Assembly: GCA_965206445.1 (NCBI GenBank)
Contig: CBDBJR010000002.1
Coordinates: forward strand, 2,232,001 to 2,296,000
From: CBDBJR01 sp965206445
GTDB taxonomy: Bacteria; Pseudomonadota; Gammaproteobacteria; Arenicellales; Poriferihabitantaceae
Direction: 5' to 3'
Length of the DNA: 64,000 nucleotides
The notes under the pieces: model-generated
Databases searched by the model: none
Seen by the model: only the letters and a program-made list of their open reading frames with translations
Told to the model about the DNA's origin: nothing
In this document: positions 43,038 through 51,123 of the stretch, in pieces
Layout of the letters: every line of letters starts with the position of its first letter
Numbering within the stretch: position 1 is the stretch's first letter
Made by a program: the position numbers and the translations under genes

Positions 43038-44429
43038 TCAGTAGCCATAATGGTCGGGGTCCACGGCGCAGTTTTCAAACCGGGTAAATTCGCCGCGAAA
43101 GGTTAATTTTGTCGTGCCGGTGGGGCCGTTGCGCTGTTTGCCGATAATCACTTCTGCGATGCCTTTGTGCTCCGAGTCTTTGTTGTAATGTTCGTCTCGA
43201 TAGATAAAAAAGATCACATCGGCATCCTGCTCAATCGCACCGGACTCACGCAAATCGGACATCACCGGTCGCTTGTCCGGGCGTTGTTCCAGGCTGCGAT
43301 TCAGCTGCGACAGCGCCATCACCGGCACATTCAGTTCTTTGGCCAGCATCTTCAGGGAGCGCGTGATGGCGGAAATTTCAGTGGCCCGGTTTTCGGTGTT
43401 GTCGACCGACTGCATCAGCTGTAGATAATCGACCACAATCAAACCCATTTGCTTTTTGTCGCGCAGCAGCCGGCGGGCGCGCGAGCGCAGGTCGAGCGGG
43501 TTCAAACCGGCCGAGTCGTCCACGTACATCGGCGCTTTTTGTAACATCGCGCTCGCCGACGTCAGCCGCGGCCAGTCTTCATCCGTGAGACGGCCGGTGC
43601 GGATTTTGTTGGAGTTTATCTGCCCGAGCGACGACAGCAGGCGCATCGCCAACTGCTCACCCGACATTTCCATGCTGAAAATAGCCACCGGAAGCTGCTT
43701 CTTTACCGCCACATATTCGGCGATATTCATTGCCAGCGAGGTCTTCCCCATCGACGGTCGCCCGGCCACAATCACCAAATCACCGCGCTGTAGCCCGGAG
43801 GTCATGCTGTCCAGGTCGGCAAACCCGGTAGGAATGCCGGTGATCGCCTCGCCGGATTTATATAGTTCGTCGATGCGATTGATCGAGTGCGCCAGCAGGT
43901 CCTGAATCGTCGCAAAACCCTGACGACTGCGGCCATCCCGCTCGGATATATCGAACACCCATTTTTCCGCCTGATCGAGCACTTCGCGCGGCGTTTTGCC
44001 CTGCGGATGGTAGGCGCTGTGCGCAATATCATTGGACGCGGCAATCAGCGAGCGCAGGATGGCCTGTTCGCGCACAATCCGGGCATAGGCGAGAATATTG
44101 GCCGCACTCGGCGTCGTATTTGCCAGCATGCCGATGTACGCCAGCCCGCCGGCCTTTTCCGCCACCCCTTGTTTTTCCAGCCACTCGGCTGCGGTAATCA
44201 CGTCGACCGGGTCACCGTCCGCAAGCAATTCCTGAATCGCGTTGAAGATCAGCTTGTGATTTTGGCTATAAAAATCACCCTGCCCGACCTTGCCGGAGAT
44301 GTCGTCCCATTTGCGGTTATCCAGCAGCAGCCCGCCGAGCAGCGATTGCTCCGCTTCAAACGCCTGGGGTGGCTGCCGGATTGCGGCAGCGACAGATGCA
44401 GGGGCGACGGTGTGGGCAGTAGTGGCCAA
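43038..44429 (-). CDS. dnaB: Replicative DNA helicase DnaB
   Basis: Hexameric 5'-3' helicase of the replication fork. 463 residues: N-terminal domain (PPQAFEAEQSLLGGLLLDN), Walker A GRPSMGKTSLAMN near residue 222, Walker B LIVVDYLQLMQ near 328, and the C-terminal SDLRESGAIEQDADVI helicase motif. The start is TTG 44429, the only candidate that precedes the conserved start closely; no good ribosome site is visible. Fourth gene after rpsF-rpsR-rplI, the usual order. Confidence 0.95.
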   Translation of the reverse strand: MATTAHTVAPASVAAAIRQPPQAFEAEQSLLGGLLLDNRKWDDISGKVGQGDFYSQNHKLIFNAIQELLADGDPVDVITAAEWLEKQGVAEKAGGLAYIGMLANTTPSAANILAYARIVREQAILRSLIAASNDIAHSAYHPQGKTPREVLDQAEKWVFDISERDGRSRQGFATIQDLLAHSINRIDELYKSGEAITGIPTGFADLDSMTSGLQRGDLVIVAGRPSMGKTSLAMNIAEYVAVKKQLPVAIFSMEMSGEQLAMRLLSSLGQINSNKIRTGRLTDEDWPRLTSASAMLQKAPMYVDDSAGLNPLDLRSRARRLLRDKKQMGLIVVDYLQLMQSVDNTENRATEISAITRSLKMLAKELNVPVMALSQLNRSLEQRPDKRPVMSDLRESGAIEQDADVIFFIYRDEHYNKDSEHKGIAEVIIGKQRNGPTGTTKLTFRGEFTRFENCAVDPDHYGY

Positions 44430-44690
44430 TGGGGTGGTGGTATGCGGTCAGGGTGTACAGTGTAGCATCAGATCGAGCCGGTCATTCTACTGGCCGAGCG
44501 TATATTATTATTAAATCGGCTATCAAACCGGCGGCTATCAAACTGGCGGCTATCAAACCGGCATCCATGCGCCGGCCATGGCGACCGTCCACGGTGTCGG
44601 CGGTCCGCCGCCGAATGGCGCGGGCACCGGGGGGCTGTTTATTGCGGCGGCTGACTCGCTATCGGCGCGCCGGCGCAGCGAAACACGGTG
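44430..44690. repeat. rplI-dnaB spacer with short tandem repeats
   Basis: About 260 bases. Three tandem copies of a ~16-base ggcggctatcaaac unit lie at about 44514-44564. No gene or terminator is clear. Confidence 0.45.
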
Positions 44691-45161
44691 CTATTCGTCA
44701 GGCTCCTGCTGCTCGCTGACCACGATCCGGACCCCAAAGCGCACCTCGGGGTGCAATACCACCTCGCCCTCGAACTCGCCCGTTTGCTTGATCGCGCCAT
44801 CCGACAAAACCACCTCGGATTTGTCAATCTGTATGCCGGAGTCGGCCATCGCTTCGGTCATCGCTTTGGCAATATCCGCCGCCGACACCGAGCCATAGAG
44901 CCGGCCTTCTTCTGCGCACAGGCGCACCAGCTCGACCTGCCTGACCGCCAATCCCGCCCGCGCTCTGGCGCTATCCAGCTGTTGGCCATGTTCTTCGGCC
45001 AGTTGGCGGCGCCTTTCCTCGACACTGGCTTTGGCATCCGCGGTCGCCCGCACGGCTTTTTTCTGCGGCAGCAAAAAATTGCGCGCGTAGCCGTTCTTTA
45101 CGTTGACCGCATCACCGAGCTCGCCCAGGTTGCGGATTTTTTCCAGCAGTATGATCTCCAT
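44691..45161 (-). CDS. rplI: 50S ribosomal protein bL9
   Basis: 156 residues. N-terminal RNA-binding domain MEIILLEKIRNLGELGDAV and NVKNGYARNFLLPQKKAV, long connecting helix, and C-terminal domain with GRLYGSVSAADIAKAM. Starts 4 bases after the rpsR stop on the same transcript. Confidence 0.96.
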   Translation of the reverse strand: MEIILLEKIRNLGELGDAVNVKNGYARNFLLPQKKAVRATADAKASVEERRRQLAEEHGQQLDSARARAGLAVRQVELVRLCAEEGRLYGSVSAADIAKAMTEAMADSGIQIDKSEVVLSDGAIKQTGEFEGEVVLHPEVRFGVRIVVSEQQEPDE

Positions 45162-45165
45162 CGGC

Positions 45166-45423
45166 CTAGCTATCGTGTTGGTCGGTGTAGGGAATCAACG
45201 CCAGATAACGCGCGCGCTTGACTGCGGTCGCCAGTTGACGCTGAAAATGCGTTTTTGTCCCGGTGCTGCGGCGCGGCAGAATTTTGCCGGTTTCGCTGAT
45301 ATTGGCCTTCAAAATCTCGAGGTCTTTATAGTCAATCGACTGAACGCCCTCGACCGTGAATCTGCAAAACCGCGGCCGGCGGTTTTGCGACCGCCGCGGC
45401 GGTGTATTTTGTTTGCGCGCCAT
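45166..45423 (-). CDS. rpsR: 30S ribosomal protein bS18
   Basis: 85 residues with the family core FTVEGVQSIDYKDLEILKA and ETGKILPRRSTGT. The ATG shares one base with the rpsF stop (TAATG), coupling it to its binding partner bS6. Confidence 0.96.
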   Translation of the reverse strand: MARKQNTPPRRSQNRRPRFCRFTVEGVQSIDYKDLEILKANISETGKILPRRSTGTKTHFQRQLATAVKRARYLALIPYTDQHDS

Positions 45424-46679
45424 TATGTCTCCTGCTGTTTGCTGTCGGAATCCGCATCGACCGATTCGCTGCCAGCCACTGCGGCATCATCTGCCGCTGT
45501 CGGTTTGGCCACTGCATCGCCCGTATCTTTGGTCGCCGCTTCGGTTTTAGCTGCCGCTTCGGCTTTGGCTGTCGCTTCGGCTTTGGCTGCTGCTTCGGCT
45601 TTGGCTGCTGCTTCAGCTTTGGCATCCGCTTCAGCTTTGGCATCCGCTTCAGCTTTGGCATCCGCTTCGGCTTTGGCATCCGCTTCAGCTTTGGCATCCG
45701 CTTCGGCTTTGGCATCCGCTTCGGCTTTGGCATCCGCTTCAGCTTTGGCATCCGCTTCAGCTTTGGCATCCGCTTCGGCTTTGGCATCCGCTTCGGCTTT
45801 GGCATCCGCTTCGGCTTTGGCATCCGCTTCAGCTTTGGCATCCGCTTCAGCTTTGGCATCCGCTTCAGCTTTGGCATCCGCTTCGGCTTTGGCTGCCGCT
45901 TCTGCTTTGGCATCCGCTTCGGCTTTGGCTACCTCGTCAGTTTTGGTCTCCGCTTCTGCTTTGGCCTCCGCTTCGGCTTTGGCTGCCTCGTCGGTTTTGG
46001 CCTCCGCTTCGGTTTCGACCGCCGCGTCAGCTTTGGCCACCTCGTCGGTTTTGGCCTCCGCTTCTGCTTTGGCCTCCGCGTCAGCTTTGGCCTCCGCGTC
46101 AGCTTTGGCCTCCGCGTCAGCTTTGGCCTCCGCGTCAGCTTTGGCCTCCGCGTCAGCTTTGGCCTCCGCTTCTGCTTTGGCCTCCGCATCAGCTTTGACC
46201 GCCGCTTCTGCTTTGACCGCTGCGGCGACTTTGGCTGCCGCGGCGGCTTTGGCGGCGTTATTTTGTGCTGTAGCAGCGCTGGCCAGGCGGCGTTTCTCGG
46301 CTTCGTGTTTTTCCGCTTCCAGCCGGTCTGCTTCCGCTTTCGCTCTTGCCAGCGCAGATATTTCCGTAATCGCCTTCTTGCGGCGGATCACCAGACTGCG
46401 CAAAATCGCATCGTTGAAGCGGAAATTCCTTTCGATTTCACGCAGCAGCTCGAGTGTGCATTCGAGGTTGATCAAAATGTAATGCGCTTTGTACACATTG
46501 TTGATCGCATAGGCCAGACGCCGTCGCCCCCAGTCTTCGACCCGGTGAACATGGCTCTGGCTCGACGCCGCCATCTCTTTGTAGCGTTCAATCATTGCGG
46601 GAACCTGCTCGCTCTGGTCGGGATGGACCAGGAACACGATCTCATAGTGCCGCAGGCGGTTTGTTTGCGGGGTGGTCAT
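45423..46679 (-). CDS. rpsF: 30S ribosomal protein bS6 with a ~300-residue repetitive C-terminal extension
   Basis: 418 residues where bS6 is normally about 95-135. Residues 1-110 are ordinary bS6 (LRHYEIVFLVHPDQSEQVPA, GRRRLAYAINNVYKAHYILI, FRFNDAILRSLVIRRKKAI). The rest is Ala/Lys/Glu/Asp-rich: after a KRRLASAATAQ linker there are 5 perfect KADAEA units, mixed KTDEVA-type units, 15 consecutive KAEADA units, and an acidic end. It is probably one long charged helix. ATG 46679 has GAGGAG 7 bases upstream; the long upstream open frame (to 47399) is chance. No frameshift separates tail from core, and the stop is coupled to rpsR, so the tail should be translated. Confidence 0.92.
   Translation of the reverse strand: MTTPQTNRLRHYEIVFLVHPDQSEQVPAMIERYKEMAASSQSHVHRVEDWGRRRLAYAINNVYKAHYILINLECTLELLREIERNFRFNDAILRSLVIRRKKAITEISALARAKAEADRLEAEKHEAEKRRLASAATAQNNAAKAAAAAKVAAAVKAEAAVKADAEAKAEAEAKADAEAKADAEAKADAEAKADAEAKADAEAKAEAEAKTDEVAKADAAVETEAEAKTDEAAKAEAEAKAEAETKTDEVAKAEADAKAEAAAKAEADAKAEADAKAEADAKAEADAKAEADAKAEADAKAEADAKAEADAKAEADAKAEADAKAEADAKAEADAKAEADAKAEADAKAEADAKAEAAAKAEAAAKAEATAKAEAAAKTEAATKDTGDAVAKPTAADDAAVAGSESVDADSDSKQQET
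45622..45891 (-). repeat. Fifteen tandem 18-bp repeats in rpsF
   Basis: Plus-strand unit gcatccgcttcNgctttg, with a or g at N, repeated 15 times without a break; encodes KAEADA. The only variation is that third-codon-position change, so selection or recent expansion keeps the peptide uniform. Confidence 0.95.
46072..46161 (-). repeat. Five tandem 18-bp repeats in rpsF
   Basis: Plus-strand unit gcctccgcgtcagctttg, five identical copies, encoding KADAEA. A separate expansion from the 45622-45891 array. Confidence 0.9.
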
Positions 46680-46710
46680 TAAAGACTCCTCATGGGTTAA
46701 TTCCTCCCGC

Positions 46711-46745
46711 TGACCGATTGACGCACTGCGCCCGGTCGGCGGTGA
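46711..46745 (-). promoter_or_regulatory. Possible bS6:bS18 autoregulatory hairpin in the rpsF leader
   Basis: The leader can pair CGGTC/GACCG arms (46733-46737 and 46712-46716) with CCG-rich flanks just ahead of the ribosome site. Leader RNAs of rpsF operons often bind the bS6:bS18 complex through such a stem. Only a weak structural resemblance is seen here. Confidence 0.3.
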
Positions 46746-46782
46746 AGAAAGGAGTGAATAGATAAAATCACAGGATGCGGAA

Positions 46783-46812
46783 AGTATAATGGCAACCGCA
46801 CCCGATTGTAAA
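46783..46812 (-). promoter_or_regulatory. Probable sigma70 promoter of the rpsF operon
   Basis: On the minus strand: -35 TTTACA (46812-46807), 18-base spacer, -10 TATACT (46788-46783). It lies about 100 bases upstream of the rpsF ATG and would drive rpsF-rpsR-rplI(-dnaB). Confidence 0.55.
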
Positions 46813-47086
46813 TAGATGTATCGCTCCAGTGCCCTGGGCCAGTGGCCGGCACCGTTGGCACTCCGGCAGTGGCCGGCAGCCGAATTGTAGCGGCGGTCGC
46901 AGTACGCCGGCAACCGGGCAGGGGCGATATTGTAAGCCGCCTCTGGTCGATCGGGCTGGATTGCGCTAGAATGGCGTTGTCGGCGCCACCTGCCGACAAT
47001 CAAGCGCCGCCGCCGGCTGGACGGATTCAACCGGCAGGGCACCAGCCCGGGCGCCAAACAGGGCCATTCAGAGACAGGACAATTCC

Positions 47087-49780
47087 GTGAACAAACAAAC
47101 CGAGCAGGCAACGATACGGCAGGAGCCGGTGGACATCGACTCGACCGAAACCGCGGAATGGCTGGAGGCGCTGGCGTCAGTGCAGCAGCGCCAGGGCGGC
47201 GAGCGGGTGCATTTTCTGATTGAAACGCTGATCGAGCAGGCCAGACGCTCCGGCGTATACCTCCCGTACCAGGCGAATACGGCCTATCTGAACACCATCC
47301 CGGTGCACTTGCAGACCCCCAGCCCCGGCGACCACGCGCTGGAACGGCGCATTCGCGCCTACATTCGCTGGAACGCCATGGCGATGGTGGTGCGCGCAAA
47401 CCGAACCTCGAGCGAGCTGGGGGGGCATATCGCCAGCTTCGCCTCGGCCGCTACGCTATACGATATCGGCTTCAATCACTTCTGGCGCGCCGGCAATGAA
47501 CAGGCGCTGGGCGATCTGCTGTTTATTCAGGGCCATTCGGCGCCCGGCATCTATGCCCGCGCGTATCTCGAACGCCGCCTGCATAAAGAAGACCTGCGCA
47601 AGTTTCGCCAGGAAGTCGACGGCGACGGTATTTCTTCGTACCCGCACCCGTGGCTGATGCCGGATTTCTGGCAGTTTCCGACCGTGTCGATGGGCCTGGG
47701 GCCGATTATGGCGATCTATCAGGCGCGCTTTATGCGCTATCTGCATCATCGCGGCCTGATTGACGCCGGCGACCGCAAGGTGTGGGCTTTTCTGGGCGAT
47801 GGGGAGATGGATGAGCCGGAGTCAACCGGCGCGTTGTCGCTGGCCGGGCGGGAAAATCTGGATAACCTGGTTTTTGTCGTCAATTGCAACTTGCAGCGGC
47901 TCGACGGCCCGGTGCGCGGCAACGGCAAAATCATCCAGGAGCTGGAAAGTAATTTTCGCGGCGCCGGCTGGAATGTGATCAAGGTGATCTGGGGCGGCTA
48001 TTGGGATCCGCTGCTGGCGCGCGATGACAAGGGGCTGTTGAAAAAGCGCATGGAGGAGGCGGTCGATGGCGAATACCAGGCTTTTAAGGCGAAAGACGGC
48101 GCCTATGTGCGCGAGAAATTTTTCGGCAAATATCCGGAACTCAAGGAGATGGTCACGAATATGACCGACGAGGACATCTGGCGCTTGAATCGCGGCGGGC
48201 ACGACCCGCATAAGGTGTACGCCGCCTATGCGGCGGCGATGGCGCATACCGGTCAGCCGACCGTGATCCTGGCGAAAACGGTGAAAGGGTACGGCATGGG
48301 CGAGGCCGGTGAGGGCCAGAATACGACCCACCAGCAGAAAAAAATGGGCGAAGAGGCGCTGCTGGCATTTCGTGACCGCTTTAACATCCCGCTGACCGAT
48401 GAGGAGGTCGCCAGGGCGCCGTTTTATCGCCCGGCCGAAGACGCGGAGGAAACCCGCTATCTGCTGGCACGCCGACAGGCTCTGGGCGGCTTCCTGCCGA
48501 CGCGTCGGAGCCTGTTTGCGGATCCGTTCCCGCTGCCGGATCTGGCGGTTTTCCAATCCCAGCTTGACGGCACCGGAGAGCGGGAAATTTCCACTACGAT
48601 GGCGTTCGTGCGCATCCTGTCGGCGCTGATGCGCGAGCAGACGCTGAAGCAGCATATCGTGCCGATTATTCCCGATGAGTCGCGCACTTTCGGCATGGAG
48701 GGCATGTTCCGGCAGTTGGGCATCTACTCGCCCAAAGGGCAGCTGTATGAGCCGGAAGATTCGGGCCAGCTGATGTTTTATCGCGAGGACAAGGACGGCC
48801 AGGTGTTGCAGGAGGGCATCAATGAGGCCGGCGCGATGTCGTCGTGGATTGCCGCCGGCACCGCGTACAGCAACCACAATATCTGCATGGTGCCGTTTTT
48901 CATCCTGTATTCGATGTTTGGCTTCCAGCGGATTGGCGATTTGTTGTGGGCCGCGGGCGACAGCCGGGCGCGCGGCTTTATCCTCGGCGGCACCGCCGGG
49001 CGCACTACGCTGGCCGGGGAAGGGTTGCAGCATCAGGACGGGCACAGCCTGCTGCTGGCCGGTACGGTGCCAAATTGCCGGTCGTATGACCCGGCCTATA
49101 GCTACGAATTGGCGGTTATCATCCATGACGGTCTGCGACGGATGTATCAGCAGCAGGAAAGCATTTACTATTACATCACCGTGATGAACGAAAACTATGT
49201 CCATCCGCCGATGCCGACAGGCGCCGAGGACGGGATTGTGCAGGGGATGTATCTGTTGCAATCGGTGGGCAAAAAGAAGCGCAAACTGAAAGTGCAACTG
49301 CTCGGCAGCGGCGCTATTTTGCGCGAAGTCGAACGCGCCGCGCAGTGTCTGGACGCCGACTTTGAGATCAGCGCCGACGTGTGGAGTGTGACCAGCTTTA
49401 ATCAATTGGCGCGCGACGGGCAGGACGTCGAGCGCTATAACCGCCTGCACCCGGGGAAGAAGCCGAAACCGAGCTATGTCGAACACTGTCTGGGCGATAC
49501 CCGCGGGCCGGTGATTGCGGCGACCGACTATATCAAAGCCTATGCCGAGCAGATTCGCGCCTATATCCCGCGCAGCTATCACGTCCTGGGCACCGACGGC
49601 TACGGTCGCAGCGATACGCGGCAGAAACTGCGGGGGTTTTTTGAGGTGGACTATCGCTATGTCGTGATTACCGCGCTGAACGCGCTGGCGAAAACAAAGC
49701 AGATCGACAGCAGCATCGCCGATCAGGCGATCGATCGGTATCAGATCGATCGCGATAAAATCAACCCGGTTAACGCCTGA
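47087..49780 (+). CDS. aceE: Pyruvate dehydrogenase E1 component, homodimeric
   Basis: Thiamine-diphosphate E1 that decarboxylates pyruvate and acetylates the lipoyl arm of AceF. 897 residues, the size of the gammaproteobacterial homodimeric type. ThDP motif GDGEMDEPESTGAL through VFVVNCNLQRLDGPV near residue 230; PHPWLMPDFWQFPTVSMGLG and GRTTLAGEGLQHQDGHS are also diagnostic. The GTG start has AGGA upstream. The stop overlaps a possible aceF start. Confidence 0.96.
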   Translation: MNKQTEQATIRQEPVDIDSTETAEWLEALASVQQRQGGERVHFLIETLIEQARRSGVYLPYQANTAYLNTIPVHLQTPSPGDHALERRIRAYIRWNAMAMVVRANRTSSELGGHIASFASAATLYDIGFNHFWRAGNEQALGDLLFIQGHSAPGIYARAYLERRLHKEDLRKFRQEVDGDGISSYPHPWLMPDFWQFPTVSMGLGPIMAIYQARFMRYLHHRGLIDAGDRKVWAFLGDGEMDEPESTGALSLAGRENLDNLVFVVNCNLQRLDGPVRGNGKIIQELESNFRGAGWNVIKVIWGGYWDPLLARDDKGLLKKRMEEAVDGEYQAFKAKDGAYVREKFFGKYPELKEMVTNMTDEDIWRLNRGGHDPHKVYAAYAAAMAHTGQPTVILAKTVKGYGMGEAGEGQNTTHQQKKMGEEALLAFRDRFNIPLTDEEVARAPFYRPAEDAEETRYLLARRQALGGFLPTRRSLFADPFPLPDLAVFQSQLDGTGEREISTTMAFVRILSALMREQTLKQHIVPIIPDESRTFGMEGMFRQLGIYSPKGQLYEPEDSGQLMFYREDKDGQVLQEGINEAGAMSSWIAAGTAYSNHNICMVPFFILYSMFGFQRIGDLLWAAGDSRARGFILGGTAGRTTLAGEGLQHQDGHSLLLAGTVPNCRSYDPAYSYELAVIIHDGLRRMYQQQESIYYYITVMNENYVHPPMPTGAEDGIVQGMYLLQSVGKKKRKLKVQLLGSGAILREVERAAQCLDADFEISADVWSVTSFNQLARDGQDVERYNRLHPGKKPKPSYVEHCLGDTRGPVIAATDYIKAYAEQIRAYIPRSYHVLGTDGYGRSDTRQKLRGFFEVDYRYVVITALNALAKTKQIDSSIADQAIDRYQIDRDKINPVNA

Positions 49781-49797
49781 TGGATGCCGAGGCCGCT

Positions 49798-51087
49798 ATG
49801 TCAAATCAGCTTGAAATTCCGGTACCCGACCTCGGCGATTTCGCTGAAGTCGAGGTGGTTGAAATCCTGGTTGCGGTCGGCGATCAGGTGACCGCAGAGG
49901 CGCCGCTGGTGGTGCTGGAAAGCGACAAGGCAACGATGGAAATCCCCTCTCCGGCAAGCGGCACGGTCAGCCGGGTGGTGGTGGCCATCGGTGATAAGGT
50001 GTCGGCCGGGATGGCGATTGTCGTGCTCGAAACCCGGCAGCCGGTCGCGGCAGAAAAAACCGGCCAGCCGGAGCGTCAGCCGGCGGCAGACCCGCCGGCG
50101 GCACCGGCCCCCGGCGCCGCCGAGCGGCCGGCGGTCGCCCCGCCGGCGCGCACGTCGCCGCCCGCACCCGCCGCCAGCACAGCGGCAGCGCCACATGCCA
50201 GCCCCGGCATACGCCGGTACGCGCGCCAATTGGGGGCGGATTTAACCCAGATCGAGGGCAGCGGCAGCAAGGGCAGAATTCTCAAACAGGACGTCAAGGG
50301 CTGGGTTAAACGGCAATTGACCGACGCCGGCGCCCGGTCCGGCCCGGGCAGCGCGATAGAGGCGATTCCGGCGATTGACTTCAGTCAGTTTGGCGGCATC
50401 GAGACGCTGCCGCTCGGGCGGATTAAAAAGCGCTCCGGCCCGCACTTGCAGCGCGCCTGGCTGAATATCCCGCATGTGACCCACCATGATGACGCGGATA
50501 TCAGCGAGCTGGAACGGTTTCGCCAGTCTTTGAAAGCCCGGGCGGAGCAGCGCGGCATCCGGGTAACACTGCTCGCTTTTGCCCTCAAAATTCTGGCGCA
50601 CGGGCTGAAAGCCTTTCCCAGCTTCAATGCCTCGTTGCACCCGGACGGCCAGCATCTGATCCTGAAACGCTATTTCAACATTGGCATTGCGGTCGATACC
50701 GAACACGGCCTGGTGGTACCGGTGCTGCGGGAGGTGGATAAAAAGAGTGTTTTCGACCTGGCCGCAGACATGGCCGAGGTCAGTCAGCGGGCGCGCGACG
50801 GCAAGCTGCTGCCGGCGGATTTGCAGGGCGGCTGCATGACCATTTCCAGCCTGGGCGGCATCGGCGGAAGCGCCTTCACGCCGATCGTCAACGCCCCGGA
50901 AGTGGCCATTCTGGGCATTGCGCGGGCAAAAATGACACCGGTCTGGGACGGCCAAGCCTTTCAGCCGCGGTTGATGCTGCCGCTGGATCTGTCCTACGAT
51001 CATCGGGTGATTGACGGCGCCGAGGGTGCCCGCTTTATGGCTTTCCTGGTGGACGCTTTCAGCGATATCCGCCAACTGATCCTGTAG
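49798..51087 (+). CDS. aceF: Pyruvate dehydrogenase E2, dihydrolipoyllysine acetyltransferase
   Basis: 429 residues with one lipoyl domain (lipoyl Lys in ESDKATMEIP near residue 43), an Ala/Pro linker (about 80-135), a peripheral subunit-binding domain (GIRRYARQLGADLTQIEGSG), and the catalytic domain with His in SYDHRVIDGAEG near residue 401. E. coli has three lipoyl domains. ATG 49798 has GAGG upstream and starts the lipoyl domain cleanly; an in-frame ATG at 49780 overlapping aceE is the alternative. Confidence 0.95.
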   Translation: MSNQLEIPVPDLGDFAEVEVVEILVAVGDQVTAEAPLVVLESDKATMEIPSPASGTVSRVVVAIGDKVSAGMAIVVLETRQPVAAEKTGQPERQPAADPPAAPAPGAAERPAVAPPARTSPPAPAASTAAAPHASPGIRRYARQLGADLTQIEGSGSKGRILKQDVKGWVKRQLTDAGARSGPGSAIEAIPAIDFSQFGGIETLPLGRIKKRSGPHLQRAWLNIPHVTHHDDADISELERFRQSLKARAEQRGIRVTLLAFALKILAHGLKAFPSFNASLHPDGQHLILKRYFNIGIAVDTEHGLVVPVLREVDKKSVFDLAADMAEVSQRARDGKLLPADLQGGCMTISSLGGIGGSAFTPIVNAPEVAILGIARAKMTPVWDGQAFQPRLMLPLDLSYDHRVIDGAEGARFMAFLVDAFSDIRQLIL

Positions 51088-51123
51088 CGACGGCCTGCAC
51101 ATGCAGCGGAAAAACAGCGGACT

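Larger units (their letters stand above)
46680..47086. other. 407-base divergent regulatory spacer of rpsF and aceE
   Basis: Holds the rpsF promoter and leader on the left. The part nearest aceE shows no convincing promoter to my reading. No gene is seen. Confidence 0.5.

Noticed and set aside
45622..45891. CRISPR array
   Set aside because: Repeats are contiguous 18-bp units without spacers and lie in a coding frame. The 96-bp array at 62228-62899 is rejected for the same reason. No cas genes.
45103..46682. Long plus-strand open frames (459 and 426 codons) rich in Ser/Ala or Phe/Gly/Arg
   Set aside because: They are antisense readings of the rpsF tail; an 18-bp repeat without stops leaves several frames open. 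Real rpsF/rpsR motifs are on the minus strand.
46680..47399. Upstream extension of rpsF to 47399 (658-codon frame)
   Set aside because: It would overlap aceE and replaces a good ribosome site and conserved bS6 start; the upstream residues are low-complexity.
47822..49582. 586-codon antisense frame over aceE
   Set aside because: Shadow of a GC-rich gene; aceE has all family motifs and the antisense product resembles nothing.
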